Program-made: the position numbers and the translations under genes
The notes under the pieces: model-generated
What the model saw: the letters and a program-made list of their open reading frames with translations, nothing else
Told to the model about the DNA's origin: nothing
Databases searched by the model: none
Shown: positions 1-6,102 of the stretch, piece by piece
Layout of the letters: each line of letters starts with the position of its first letter
How positions within the stretch are numbered: position 1 is the stretch's first letter
NCBI GenBank assembly: GCA_937969125.1
Contig: CALBVA010000207.1
Span: forward strand, 1 to 6,102
From: an uncultured Verrucomicrobiales bacterium
GTDB lineage: Bacteria; Verrucomicrobiota; Verrucomicrobiia; Verrucomicrobiales; Akkermansiaceae
Direction of reading: 5' to 3'
Length of the DNA stretch: 6,102 nt

Positions 1-1161
1 GCCTACAATGTCACCGTAATTAATCCGGAGCAGCTGGGCGAAGAAGTCATGGTGGACGGCCCGAACGAGGTCGGTCAGAGCGGGGGAAATTTCTCCTTCT
101 ATGCCATCAATGCCGCCTCATCTTATCAACTAAGCGTCTCGCGAATCACCGCGAACAATACCTCCGAAGGCGCAGAGGATGCCACCGCCTCAAGCGTCAT
201 CGACAACACCGGTGCCCACCCGCTGCGCATTGCCGATGGCCGCCGCTCCGGGTCGAAGTGCTTCCACCTCACGCCAATTGACTTCCGTAAGAGCGAGAAC
301 TTCGAGCTCGATCGCAACTTTAAGGTCTCAACCTCCTCCCAGCTCCGCTTTTACGTGAGACGGGGATTTGCGGCTGCCACCACTCCCCTACGATGTGAAA
401 TCTCGCCCGATGGCGGCGGCTCTTGGGAGCAGATCTGGCAACTCCCCGGCAACGGCCAGCTCGCCCAAAGCTACACGGCTTATAATCTCCCGCTATCCGC
501 TTTCGCTGGCCAATCGATCCGCGTCCGCTTCATCGTGGAGCACATCACCGGCCAGCTTTATCCCGGCACCAATCCCGCCGTCGGCTTCCGGATCGATGAC
601 ATCTCCGTGACGAACAGCTCGCTCGAAGTGGGCACCCACATCACTGATCTGGGCAATGATACCTCCTTCACCCTGAACAGCAGCACTGCCGGAGCCGCTC
701 TCATTGACAATGCCACCTATCTCCTGAAGATCCGCCCGGTTGTCGGCTGCCACACCTTCGGCTTCGGACCGACGCACGAGGTTCTCATTGGCGATGATCC
801 CGCGCCCTCCGGCTTCGATGATTGGCGACAGAGCTTCTCCCAATCCGTCGGTGGCCTCACTGCGGATGACGATGGCGATGGCATCGAAAACGGCATCGAA
901 TACATCCTCAATACCCATCCGTTGCAGGAAGAAGACCTGAGCGAAATCCCCGAGCCCGTCTTCTCCGGGAACAATGTCACCCTCTCCGTGCCGGATACCT
1001 CTCATGCCGAAGGAGTGATCATCCGCATGGCCTACTCCACCAATCTCAAGAACTGGGATTATGTGGACGACTCCGGAAGCGGGGAGGATTCTATCTTCAG
1101 CATGTCAACAACCGGGATGGAGAAGCTCTACGTGCGGCTAGTGGTGACACGGGAGAACTAA
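1..1161 (+). CDS. Secreted/surface protein with MAM-like beta domain and calcium-binding motif (5' end outside window)
   Basis: The reading frame is open from base 1 (first residues AYNVTVINPEQL) to a TAA at 1159-1161, giving 386 visible residues. The ATG at 49 is just an internal Met, because the frame continues upstream of it. Visible residues about 85-205 look like a MAM/jelly-roll-type beta sandwich: LRFYVRRGF, then CEISPDGGGSWEQIW, then SIRVRFIVEH, then GFRIDDISVTN. This alternating strand pattern is known from appended domains of secreted peptidases and other extracellular enzymes. Residues 289-301 (DDDGDGIENGIEY) form a thrombospondin-type-3-like acidic calcium loop preceded by FDDWRQSF. 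The last 80 or so residues form a beta module containing STNLKNW and ending YVRLVV, a C-terminal style familiar from verrucomicrobial exported proteins. There is no PEP-CTERM-like Pro-Glu-Pro, hydrophobic helix and Arg tail at the C-terminus, so membrane anchoring by that route is unlikely. No catalytic domain is visible; any enzyme activity would lie in the missing N-terminal part. Extracellular location is inferred from domain content, since the signal peptide is out of view. Confidence 0.85.
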   Translation, partial: AYNVTVINPEQLGEEVMVDGPNEVGQSGGNFSFYAINAASSYQLSVSRITANNTSEGAEDATASSVIDNTGAHPLRIADGRRSGSKCFHLTPIDFRKSENFELDRNFKVSTSSQLRFYVRRGFAAATTPLRCEISPDGGGSWEQIWQLPGNGQLAQSYTAYNLPLSAFAGQSIRVRFIVEHITGQLYPGTNPAVGFRIDDISVTNSSLEVGTHITDLGNDTSFTLNSSTAGAALIDNATYLLKIRPVVGCHTFGFGPTHEVLIGDDPAPSGFDDWRQSFSQSVGGLTADDDGDGIENGIEYILNTHPLQEEDLSEIPEPVFSGNNVTLSVPDTSHAEGVIIRMAYSTNLKNWDYVDDSGSGEDSIFSMSTTGMEKLYVRLVVTREN

Positions 1162-1261
1162 AGCCATCGGAGAAAACCGGGCGCGGGTAAAAAACCTTTT
1201 CCGTGCGGGCTTCTTCCTGTTTCCTCGCGGCCCGCGAGCCAAAACCCCTCGCCCCAGAACC
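1162..1261 (+). other. Intergenic gap upstream of glyS, GC-rich inverted repeats
   Basis: This 100-base gap separates the secreted-protein stop from the glyS start. I see no convincing -35/-10 pair and no hairpin followed by a T-run that would terminate the upstream gene, so read-through into glyS is possible. Three small inverted repeats share bases and cannot all form: 1205-1210 with 1230-1235 (gcgggc/gcccgc), 1224-1229 with 1233-1238 (ctcgcg/cgcgag, 3-base loop), and 1234-1238 with 1248-1252 (gcgag/ctcgc). The gap is too short to hold a T-box leader. A regulatory role is speculative, because short complementary GC words are common in such sequence. Confidence 0.3.
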
Positions 1262-2650
1262 ATGGCTAATAAAGACCAGACCGATACCGCACGCATGGAG
1301 AAGATCGTCTCCCTGTGCAAACGCAAAGGATTCATCTTCCAGTCCGCCGAACTCTACGGCGGGCTAAACGGATGCTGGGACTACGGCCCGCTGGGTGCCG
1401 AGCTGAAGCGCAATCTCAAAGACTACTGGTGGCGCAAGAACGTGCAGGAGCGCGATGACGTGCTGGGCATGGACGGATCAATCCTGACCCATCAGGCGGT
1501 CCTCACCGCATCGGGACACATTGGCGGATTTTCCGATCCCATGGTGGATTGCAAAACCTGCAAGGGCCGCTTCCGCGCGGACTCGCTGGACACTCTGGAG
1601 TGTAAACAAAAGCCTTCCTGCATCCCCGGTGGCACCGACAAATGCGAGCTCACCGAACCGCGTGATTTTGAGCTGATGTTTAAAACCCAGATGGGAGCTT
1701 CGGCCGATGAGAATGATCCCAATGCTACCGCCTACCTCCGTCCCGAGACCGCCCAATCAATCTTCGTGCAGTATAAAAACGTGCTGGATTCCAACCGGGT
1801 GAAGCTTCCCTTCGGAATTGCCCAGATCGGCAAGTCCTTCCGTAATGAAATCAACCCGCGGAATTTCACCTTCCGCTCGCGTGAGTTCGAGCAGATGGAA
1901 GTGGAATACTTTTGCCGCCCGGAAGACGGCCTCCGCCTCACCGAAGAATGGCTACAGAAACGCCTAGCCTTCTACGAGGAGATCGGCCTCGATAAGGAGA
2001 AACTCCACGTCCTCGATATCCCCGATGGCGAGCGCGCCCACTACTCGCAGAAGACCTATGACATCGAGTATGATTTCCCCTTCGGACAGCAGGAACTGGA
2101 AGGCGTAGCCTACCGTGGTGACTACGATCTCGGAAAGCATCAGGCAGCGTCCAAGAAGCCCCTCGAATACTTCGATGAGGAGACGAAGGAAAAATTCATC
2201 CCCCACGTGGTGGAACCTTCCGCTGGTTGCGACCGCACCGTGCTCGCGCTCATCTGTGAAGCTTACGAAGAAGAAGACCTGACCAAGGAAGGTGGCAAGA
2301 CTGACATCCGCACCGTGATGCGCTTCAAGCCCTGCGTCGCTCCGGTCAAGGTCGCCATTCTCCCGCTTCTTAAGAACAAGCCCGAGCTCGTCGCGAAAGC
2401 GAAGGAAGTGAAGAACCTCTTGCAGCCATTCATGAACGTCTTCTACGACGAAGCCGCTGCCATCGGACGCCGCTACCGTCGCCAGGACGAAATCGGAACG
2501 CCCTTCTGCGTCGCCATCGACTTCGAAACCCTCGGAGAAGAAAACGCCGTGCTTAAGGACACCGTCACCATCCGCCACCGCGACTCAATGGAGCAGGAAC
2601 GCCTCCCCATCAGCGAGCTCCTCGCCTGGCTGCTCGAGCGGATCCGCTAG
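1262..2650 (+). CDS. glyS: Glycine--tRNA ligase (homodimeric class II GlyRS)
   Basis: This gene encodes cytoplasmic glycyl-tRNA synthetase, which uses ATP to charge tRNA-Gly with glycine for translation. At 462 residues it fits the single-chain, alpha2-dimer type also found in Thermus, archaea and eukaryotes, not the separate alpha/beta subunits of E. coli. Seen in order: the N-terminal signature LCKRKGFIFQSAELYGG (18-34) and DYGPLG (40-45); motif 1 region with LTHQAVLTASGHIGGFSDP (75-93); a cysteine-rich insertion with CKTC (97-100), C114, C120 and C128, possibly zinc-binding; YLRPETAQ (158-165); motif 2 FRNEINPRNFTFRSREFEQ (193-211); motif 3 EPSAGCDRTVLA (318-329), where Cys323 replaces the more usual Val; and an anticodon-binding domain from about 358 (APVKVAILPL) through RRQDEIGTPFCVAIDFET and KDTVTIRHRD. 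ATG at 1262 lacks a visible Shine-Dalgarno sequence (preceding bases are CCCCAGAACC). Met12 (ATG at 1295) is an alternative start that would leave the conserved region intact. The gene ends TAG and is followed by its own terminator. Family assignment is secure; the exact start is less so. Confidence 0.97.
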   Translation: MANKDQTDTARMEKIVSLCKRKGFIFQSAELYGGLNGCWDYGPLGAELKRNLKDYWWRKNVQERDDVLGMDGSILTHQAVLTASGHIGGFSDPMVDCKTCKGRFRADSLDTLECKQKPSCIPGGTDKCELTEPRDFELMFKTQMGASADENDPNATAYLRPETAQSIFVQYKNVLDSNRVKLPFGIAQIGKSFRNEINPRNFTFRSREFEQMEVEYFCRPEDGLRLTEEWLQKRLAFYEEIGLDKEKLHVLDIPDGERAHYSQKTYDIEYDFPFGQQELEGVAYRGDYDLGKHQAASKKPLEYFDEETKEKFIPHVVEPSAGCDRTVLALICEAYEEEDLTKEGGKTDIRTVMRFKPCVAPVKVAILPLLKNKPELVAKAKEVKNLLQPFMNVFYDEAAAIGRRYRRQDEIGTPFCVAIDFETLGEENAVLKDTVTIRHRDSMEQERLPISELLAWLLERIR

Positions 2651-2682
2651 CTGGAACGGGAGATCATTGACACCTGAATTTC

Positions 2683-2716
2683 AAAACGGGCATCGTGAAA
2701 ACGGTGTCCGTTTTTT
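2683..2716 (+). terminator. Rho-independent terminator after glyS
   Basis: The arms 2683-2695 (aaaacgggcatcg) and 2702-2714 (cggtgtccgtttt) form a 13-pair stem around a 6-base loop (tgaaaa), ending in a run of six T (2711-2716). In the + strand RNA, 11 pairs are Watson-Crick and two (2690/2707 and 2693/2704) are G-U wobbles. It lies 32 bases past the glyS stop. In the - strand RNA those two positions become C-A mismatches and only four U sit at the stem foot, so termination is expected to be stronger for glyS than for the convergent gene, whose stop codon (2715-2717) abuts the stem. Confidence 0.85.
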
Positions 2717-3599
2717 AGAGCTTTTCCCAAAGACTTGTTCCCTTAATCCGCGTCATTTCCACTCCGGTTACGTTCTCCCAGCCTTGTTTCAAAGACAAGG
2801 GCACCACGATCACGTAGGTCAACTTACCACTCTCTGACTTACGGGACCAGATCTGTAAATCCGCCCCTCTGGCAGCATGCCAGGTCTCATTCGGCAGCTC
2901 TTTGACACTCTTTTTGACTGCCTCAAGCGTATCGAAACTCTCCAGCATGTAGTAGCTTTCCTCCCTCCTCAACCATGCCATCACCTGCGTTGAGAGCTTG
3001 GATGGAACCGCTATCCAGCGGCTTTCAGCGTCACCCTCATCGCCTTCTCTTGAAATCTCAAAGTGGAGCAGGAGGTGGTCATGATTATCTGTCATCGCCC
3101 CGACAAGAAGATGATCATCCCTCTTGATCCGGCTTACTTTTTCAAGGTCACTTTTCTCAAGAATCGGCAAGGCTTCGTCAAAAATCACCCGCCCTTGTTT
3201 GTCCCGGGTCAAACGCTTCATTCGCTCCTGATCCCACCTCTTGGGAAAACCCCGGGGATACTTTTCCAGCAAATCTGCCAGCTTCACTTTCGCATCTTTC
3301 TTTAAGAGCCTCCTTTCTAAGGGTTTCCTCGTATCCGCATCGGGAAAGGAAACATGCTCATGGAGAAGAACGGTCTTCTTCGCTCCGGTTTCGGTAAATT
3401 CAGTCAGGATGGTTTCTTCATACCAATCGTAGTAGCTTCCGCGGTTCTCAACCACCCGGGTCAGAATCGCGTGACCTTCAGCATTCGATCCGAAAACCTC
3501 ATCCACCGCTGAAGTCGATGGATCCGGCGTTGCTGAAAGAGAGCTCGCAAGAAAAATGCTAACTAGAAGAGATGGGATAATCTGGGCGGTCAATTTCAT
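2715..3599 (-). CDS. Exported protein of unknown function (signal peptide, 294 aa)
   Basis: I do not recognise this family. The N-terminus is a typical Sec signal peptide: Lys2, a hydrophobic core from about residue 7 to 21 (IIPSLLVSIFLASSL) and a probable cleavage site after Ala23 (SLSA before TPDP). The protein has no cysteine at all, so it is not a lipoprotein and has no disulfides. No further membrane segment is visible, which suggests a soluble periplasmic or secreted protein. The mature part is charged and of mixed alpha/beta character: a Tyr/Trp-rich patch SYYDWYEE (55-62), a Lys/Arg-rich stretch from about 91 to 138 (including RRLLKKDAKVKL and KRWDQERMKRL), an acidic/basic middle with a His-rich DNHDHLLLHF (171-180), and a C-terminal half with a second aromatic patch EESYYMLESFDTLEAVKK (213-230). 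No catalytic motif is apparent. The signal peptide fixes the ATG at 3597-3599; upstream is only a weak GGTGG about 10 bases away. The gene begins 49 bases after the dnaE stop on the same strand, so cotranscription is possible. Its GC content by spot count (about 45-53%) is a little lower than that of glyS (about 58-60%). Stop is TAA, abutting the glyS terminator. Confidence 0.8.
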   Translation of the reverse strand: MKLTAQIIPSLLVSIFLASSLSATPDPSTSAVDEVFGSNAEGHAILTRVVENRGSYYDWYEETILTEFTETGAKKTVLLHEHVSFPDADTRKPLERRLLKKDAKVKLADLLEKYPRGFPKRWDQERMKRLTRDKQGRVIFDEALPILEKSDLEKVSRIKRDDHLLVGAMTDNHDHLLLHFEISREGDEGDAESRWIAVPSKLSTQVMAWLRREESYYMLESFDTLEAVKKSVKELPNETWHAARGADLQIWSRKSESGKLTYVIVVPLSLKQGWENVTGVEMTRIKGTSLWEKL

Positions 3600-3648
3600 C
3601 AGCTACTAACCACCAGAGCGAAGATAGATTGAAATTCTGTCTTGGAGT
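3600..3648 (-). other. Short dnaE-to-exported-protein spacer
   Basis: These 49 bases separate the dnaE stop from the start of the exported protein. I see no terminator-like hairpin with a T-run and no convincing promoter; the best -35/-10 pair (TAGACT and TATCTT on the - strand) has 19-base spacing and poor matches. This leaves read-through from dnaE as the simplest, though unproven, source of transcription for the downstream gene. Confidence 0.4.
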
Positions 3649-6102
3649 CTAGCTGATCCACGCCGCGAGTTCGCGCTCCATCATGGCGGTCGGCTTCACG
3701 AATGATTCCTCTGGAAGCTCGATGGTGGCTCGCTTTCCAGCACCGTTTTGGACATGGAGTAAGACGGGGATTTTACCCGGATAGCCGTCGAGGATCGCTT
3801 TGATTTTTTGCAAGTCGCTCCCGTTATGACGCCCGGTCCAGAGGGTGAGTTCCAAGCTGCCTTTTTTCTTTGGTGCACGCGCTTTCAATTCCTTGATTTG
3901 CGATCCGGTAAGGCGGCGTTGCTCGGTGCGATCATCGACACTGACCTGGGCTTTGAATTGAATGACTTTCCCGGCCTGCATGAGCCCGGCATCGCGGGCA
4001 GGCAGATAGCTCTCAGACCAGCAGACCATCTCACGATCGCCAGTGAAGTCCTGCACGTAAACCACGCCGAAAGGCTTGCCGGTTTTCGTCGTTTTATGCT
4101 CCACCATCTTAATCATTCCCGCAAAGGGGAAGCGGGCCCGCTTATCACTGAGATCGACCTCATCAAGGAGGCCGAACTTGATGAAGCGATCCGAGTCCAC
4201 CACCCCTCGGAATTTATCGAGCGGGTGACCGGTGACGTAGAAACCGAGGAGTTCCTTTTCGTGCTCCAGGCGTTCATCCTTCGACCACTCCTCCGGTGCG
4301 GGAGAGTCCTCCGTAACCGGAGGTGGAGCTGCAAATTCCATGGCGTCAAAAAGACCACCCTGCCCGGAGGCGCGATCCTTTTGCGCACTGCTCGCAGAGG
4401 CCACGACTTTTTCAAGACGGGCAGTCATTCCTGCGCGGGTCTCGCCAGTCCAGTCCATGGCACCGGCCTTGATGAGATTCTCCAGAATGCGCTTGTTGAT
4501 AACCTTCGAATCGAGCCGATTACAGAAGTCATCGAGAGATTCAAATTCTCCGCCCTCCTCTCGATTCTTAATCGCCATGGCCATGGCATTCGCCCCGACA
4601 TTCTTAATCGCGGCAAGGCCGTAGCGAATGCCTTGCTTACCGCCGAGGACATCTTCGGGTGAGAAACGGAGCTGGGATTTATTAAGATCCGGCGGGAGAA
4701 GTTCATAACCCATGCGGAAGCACTCACTGACGAAGACCCCAATTTTATCGGTGTTATTGATCTCGTTCGAGAGAAGGGCGGAGAGGAATTCGACCGGATA
4801 ATTCGCCTTAAGAAACCCAGTCCAGTAGGAGATGAAACCATAGCAAGCGGAGTGAGATTTATTAAATCCATAACCAGCGAAGCCCGCGATCTTGTCGAAG
4901 ATGAGGTTGGCATTGCGCTCATCAATGTCGTTCGTTTTCGCGGCTCCTTCCACGAAGATGACGCGCTGCTTCGCCATCTCGGAGGGCTTCTTCTTACCCA
5001 TCGCACGGCGAAGCAAGTCAGCACCACCAAGGGTATAACCGGCAAGCATCTTTGCGGCATTCTGAACCTGCTCCTGGTAGATCATGACGCCGTAAGTTTC
5101 ACCACAAATTTCCTCAAGCAACGGGTGCTCATACTTCGGCTGCGAGCGCCCTTCTTTCACCTCGATCATTTGGTCGATATACTGCATTGCTCCAGGACGG
5201 TAGAGGGCCAGGAGGTCAATGATGTCCTCGATCCGGTTGATGCCATATTTCCGGCAGGTCTCGACCATGCCGCCGGATTCCAACTGGAAGACTCCCATCG
5301 TCTCACCGGCGTTTAGCATCTTGAAGGTGGGCTTGTCCTCCAGGGAGATCTTATAGATGTCGAAGTCCGGAGTGTGAACGTGGATATGATTGATCGCCTC
5401 CTGGATGACCGTCATATTTTTCAGACCAAGAAAGTCCATTTTCAGGAGGCCGACGTCTGTGATCGCGCCCATGTCATACTGGGTAACGACCTCTCCTTCA
5501 TTTCCGAGCGTGAGCGGGACGTGTTCATCCAGCGGGCGATCACCAATCACCACTCCCGCCGCGTGGACGCCGACGTTCCGACTCATGCCTTCAAGCTTCA
5601 GCGCGTAGTCCCAAAGTTCCTCGTAACTCGCACTGCTTTCGATGAGCTCACGGAGGTCCGCCTTGTCCTCGTATTCCTTCGCGAGCTTCACGCCAGGTTT
5701 CGCCTCGATCATTTTCGAGATACGATCCGCTTCTCCATAACTGATGCCCATCACGCGAGCGACATCACGGATGACGGACTTCGCACCCATGGTGCCGTAG
5801 GTGATAATATGGGAAACATTGCGTTTTCCATATTTCTCGCGGACATACTGGATGACCTCGGGACGACGGGTTTGGCAGAAATCAATATCAACGTCTGGAG
5901 GCGAGACACGCTCGGGATTGAGGAATCGCTCGAAGAGAAGACCGAAACGCATCGGGCAGATATCGGTAATGCCCATCGTATAGGCCACCAGTGATCCGGC
6001 AGCAGAGCCACGACCGGGACCGACGGGGATGTTCTGCTCCTTCGCCCAGTTAATAAAGTCGGCGGTGATCAGGAAGTACGAGGCGAACTTAAGTTGGACG
6101 AT
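3649..6102 (-). CDS. dnaE: DNA polymerase III alpha subunit, C-terminal two thirds (5' end outside window)
   Basis: This is the catalytic subunit of the replicative DNA polymerase, which copies the chromosome as part of the holoenzyme with the beta clamp and clamp loader. The frame stays open to the right edge (IVQLKFASYFLITADFINWA at the start of the visible part), giving 817 visible residues. The GTG at 5986-5988 is an internal Val in SLVAYTMGITD, not a start. Visible landmarks: PGRGS at 29-33; PDVDID at 69-74 with catalytic Asp70 and Asp72; KMDFLGL with the third catalytic Asp223; FQLES (272-276); YQEQV (342-346); the fingers segment GGADLLRRAMGKKK (359-372); FAGYGFNKSHSA (408-419); a helix-hairpin-helix region (about 490-548, GLAAIKNVGANA); a beta-clamp-binding pentapeptide QGGLF (581-585); an OB-fold (about 658-728); and a C-terminal domain (about 748-817). 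The active-site Asp triad and clamp motif argue for a working DnaE1-type replicase rather than the error-prone ImuC/DnaE2 type. About 350 N-terminal residues, including the PHP domain, are expected beyond the window, judged from the E. coli protein (1160 aa). Stop is TAG at 3649-3651. Confidence 0.97.
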   Translation of the reverse strand: MVQLKFASYFLITADFINWAKEQNIPVGPGRGSAAGSLVAYTMGITDICPMRFGLLFERFLNPERVSPPDVDIDFCQTRRPEVIQYVREKYGKRNVSHIITYGTMGAKSVIRDVARVMGISYGEADRISKMIEAKPGVKLAKEYEDKADLRELIESSASYEELWDYALKLEGMSRNVGVHAAGVVIGDRPLDEHVPLTLGNEGEVVTQYDMGAITDVGLLKMDFLGLKNMTVIQEAINHIHVHTPDFDIYKISLEDKPTFKMLNAGETMGVFQLESGGMVETCRKYGINRIEDIIDLLALYRPGAMQYIDQMIEVKEGRSQPKYEHPLLEEICGETYGVMIYQEQVQNAAKMLAGYTLGGADLLRRAMGKKKPSEMAKQRVIFVEGAAKTNDIDERNANLIFDKIAGFAGYGFNKSHSACYGFISYWTGFLKANYPVEFLSALLSNEINNTDKIGVFVSECFRMGYELLPPDLNKSQLRFSPEDVLGGKQGIRYGLAAIKNVGANAMAMAIKNREEGGEFESLDDFCNRLDSKVINKRILENLIKAGAMDWTGETRAGMTARLEKVVASASSAQKDRASGQGGLFDAMEFAAPPPVTEDSPAPEEWSKDERLEHEKELLGFYVTGHPLDKFRGVVDSDRFIKFGLLDEVDLSDKRARFPFAGMIKMVEHKTTKTGKPFGVVYVQDFTGDREMVCWSESYLPARDAGLMQAGKVIQFKAQVSVDDRTEQRRLTGSQIKELKARAPKKKGSLELTLWTGRHNGSDLQKIKAILDGYPGKIPVLLHVQNGAGKRATIELPEESFVKPTAMMERELAAWIS

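Noticed and set aside
493..1005. A 170-codon open frame on the - strand opposite the secreted protein
   Set aside because: The + strand frame has coherent domain structure and runs the full region; the antisense frame has no recognisable content.
1162..1261. T-box riboswitch controlling glyS
   Set aside because: Only 100 bases are available, with no specifier stem, no T-box consensus and no terminator/antiterminator pair.
1964..2578. A 204-codon open frame on the - strand opposite glyS
   Set aside because: It is a mirror of the conserved GlyRS reading frame with a low-complexity, Val/Phe/Gly-rich translation and no independent signals.
2667..2672. TTGACA, a perfect -35 box word after glyS
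   Set aside because: No -10 element lies 16-18 bases downstream, where the terminator stem sits, and no + strand gene follows.
3808..4662. A 284-codon open frame on the + strand opposite dnaE
   Set aside because: It lies wholly antisense to strongly conserved polymerase sequence, its translation shows no recognisable domain, and long antisense frames are expected opposite genes of this base composition.
5898..5915. SPPDVDIDF in place of the E. coli SMPDFDVDF at the DnaE active site
   Set aside because: The catalytic aspartates are kept, and Ser-Pro-Pro-Asp variants are normal in many bacterial DnaE proteins; this is family variation.
5986..5988. GTG as a possible dnaE start
   Set aside because: The frame continues upstream with conserved DnaE sequence (PGRGSAAGSL) to the window edge, so this is an internal valine.
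5374..5994. A 206-codon open frame on the + strand opposite dnaE
   Set aside because: It is antisense to the polymerase active-site region, where DnaE motifs are unmistakable; no family resemblance or ribosome binding site supports it.

Overview
This window reads as ordinary chromosomal DNA of a free-living bacterium, most likely a member of the Verrucomicrobia (Verrucomicrobiaceae-like). Three things point that way: a moderately high GC content (roughly 50-60% by spot counts); a secreted protein ending in a calcium-binding DDDGDGIENGIEY segment plus a terminal beta module of a style common in that phylum; and housekeeping genes that are clearly bacterial. The phylum is an inference from protein style and was not tested by a search.

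Layout: (1) Positions 1-1161, + strand, hold the 3' part of a large secreted or surface protein with a MAM/jelly-roll-like beta domain, a thrombospondin-type-3-like calcium motif and a C-terminal beta module; its 5' end lies outside the window. (2) A 100-base gap (1162-1261) has no clear promoter or terminator but contains small, mutually exclusive GC-rich inverted repeats. (3) Positions 1262-2650, + strand, hold a complete glycyl-tRNA synthetase of the homodimeric class II type. It is followed by a good Rho-independent terminator (2683-2716). (4) Positions 2715-3599, - strand, encode a 294-residue exported protein of unknown function. (5) Positions 3649-6102, - strand, hold the 3' two thirds of dnaE, the replicative DNA polymerase III alpha subunit, which runs off the right edge.

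The glyS and dnaE sides converge on the terminator at about 2.7 kb. The exported protein begins 49 bases after the dnaE stop on the same strand, so it may be read through from dnaE, but nothing in its sequence ties it to replication. Translation (GlyRS) and replication (DnaE) genes here are neighbours rather than a functional system. I found no mobile element, CRISPR array, RNA gene, phage gene or defence system. The closest thing to a puzzle is the uncharacterised exported protein, followed by the strand-asymmetric terminator.
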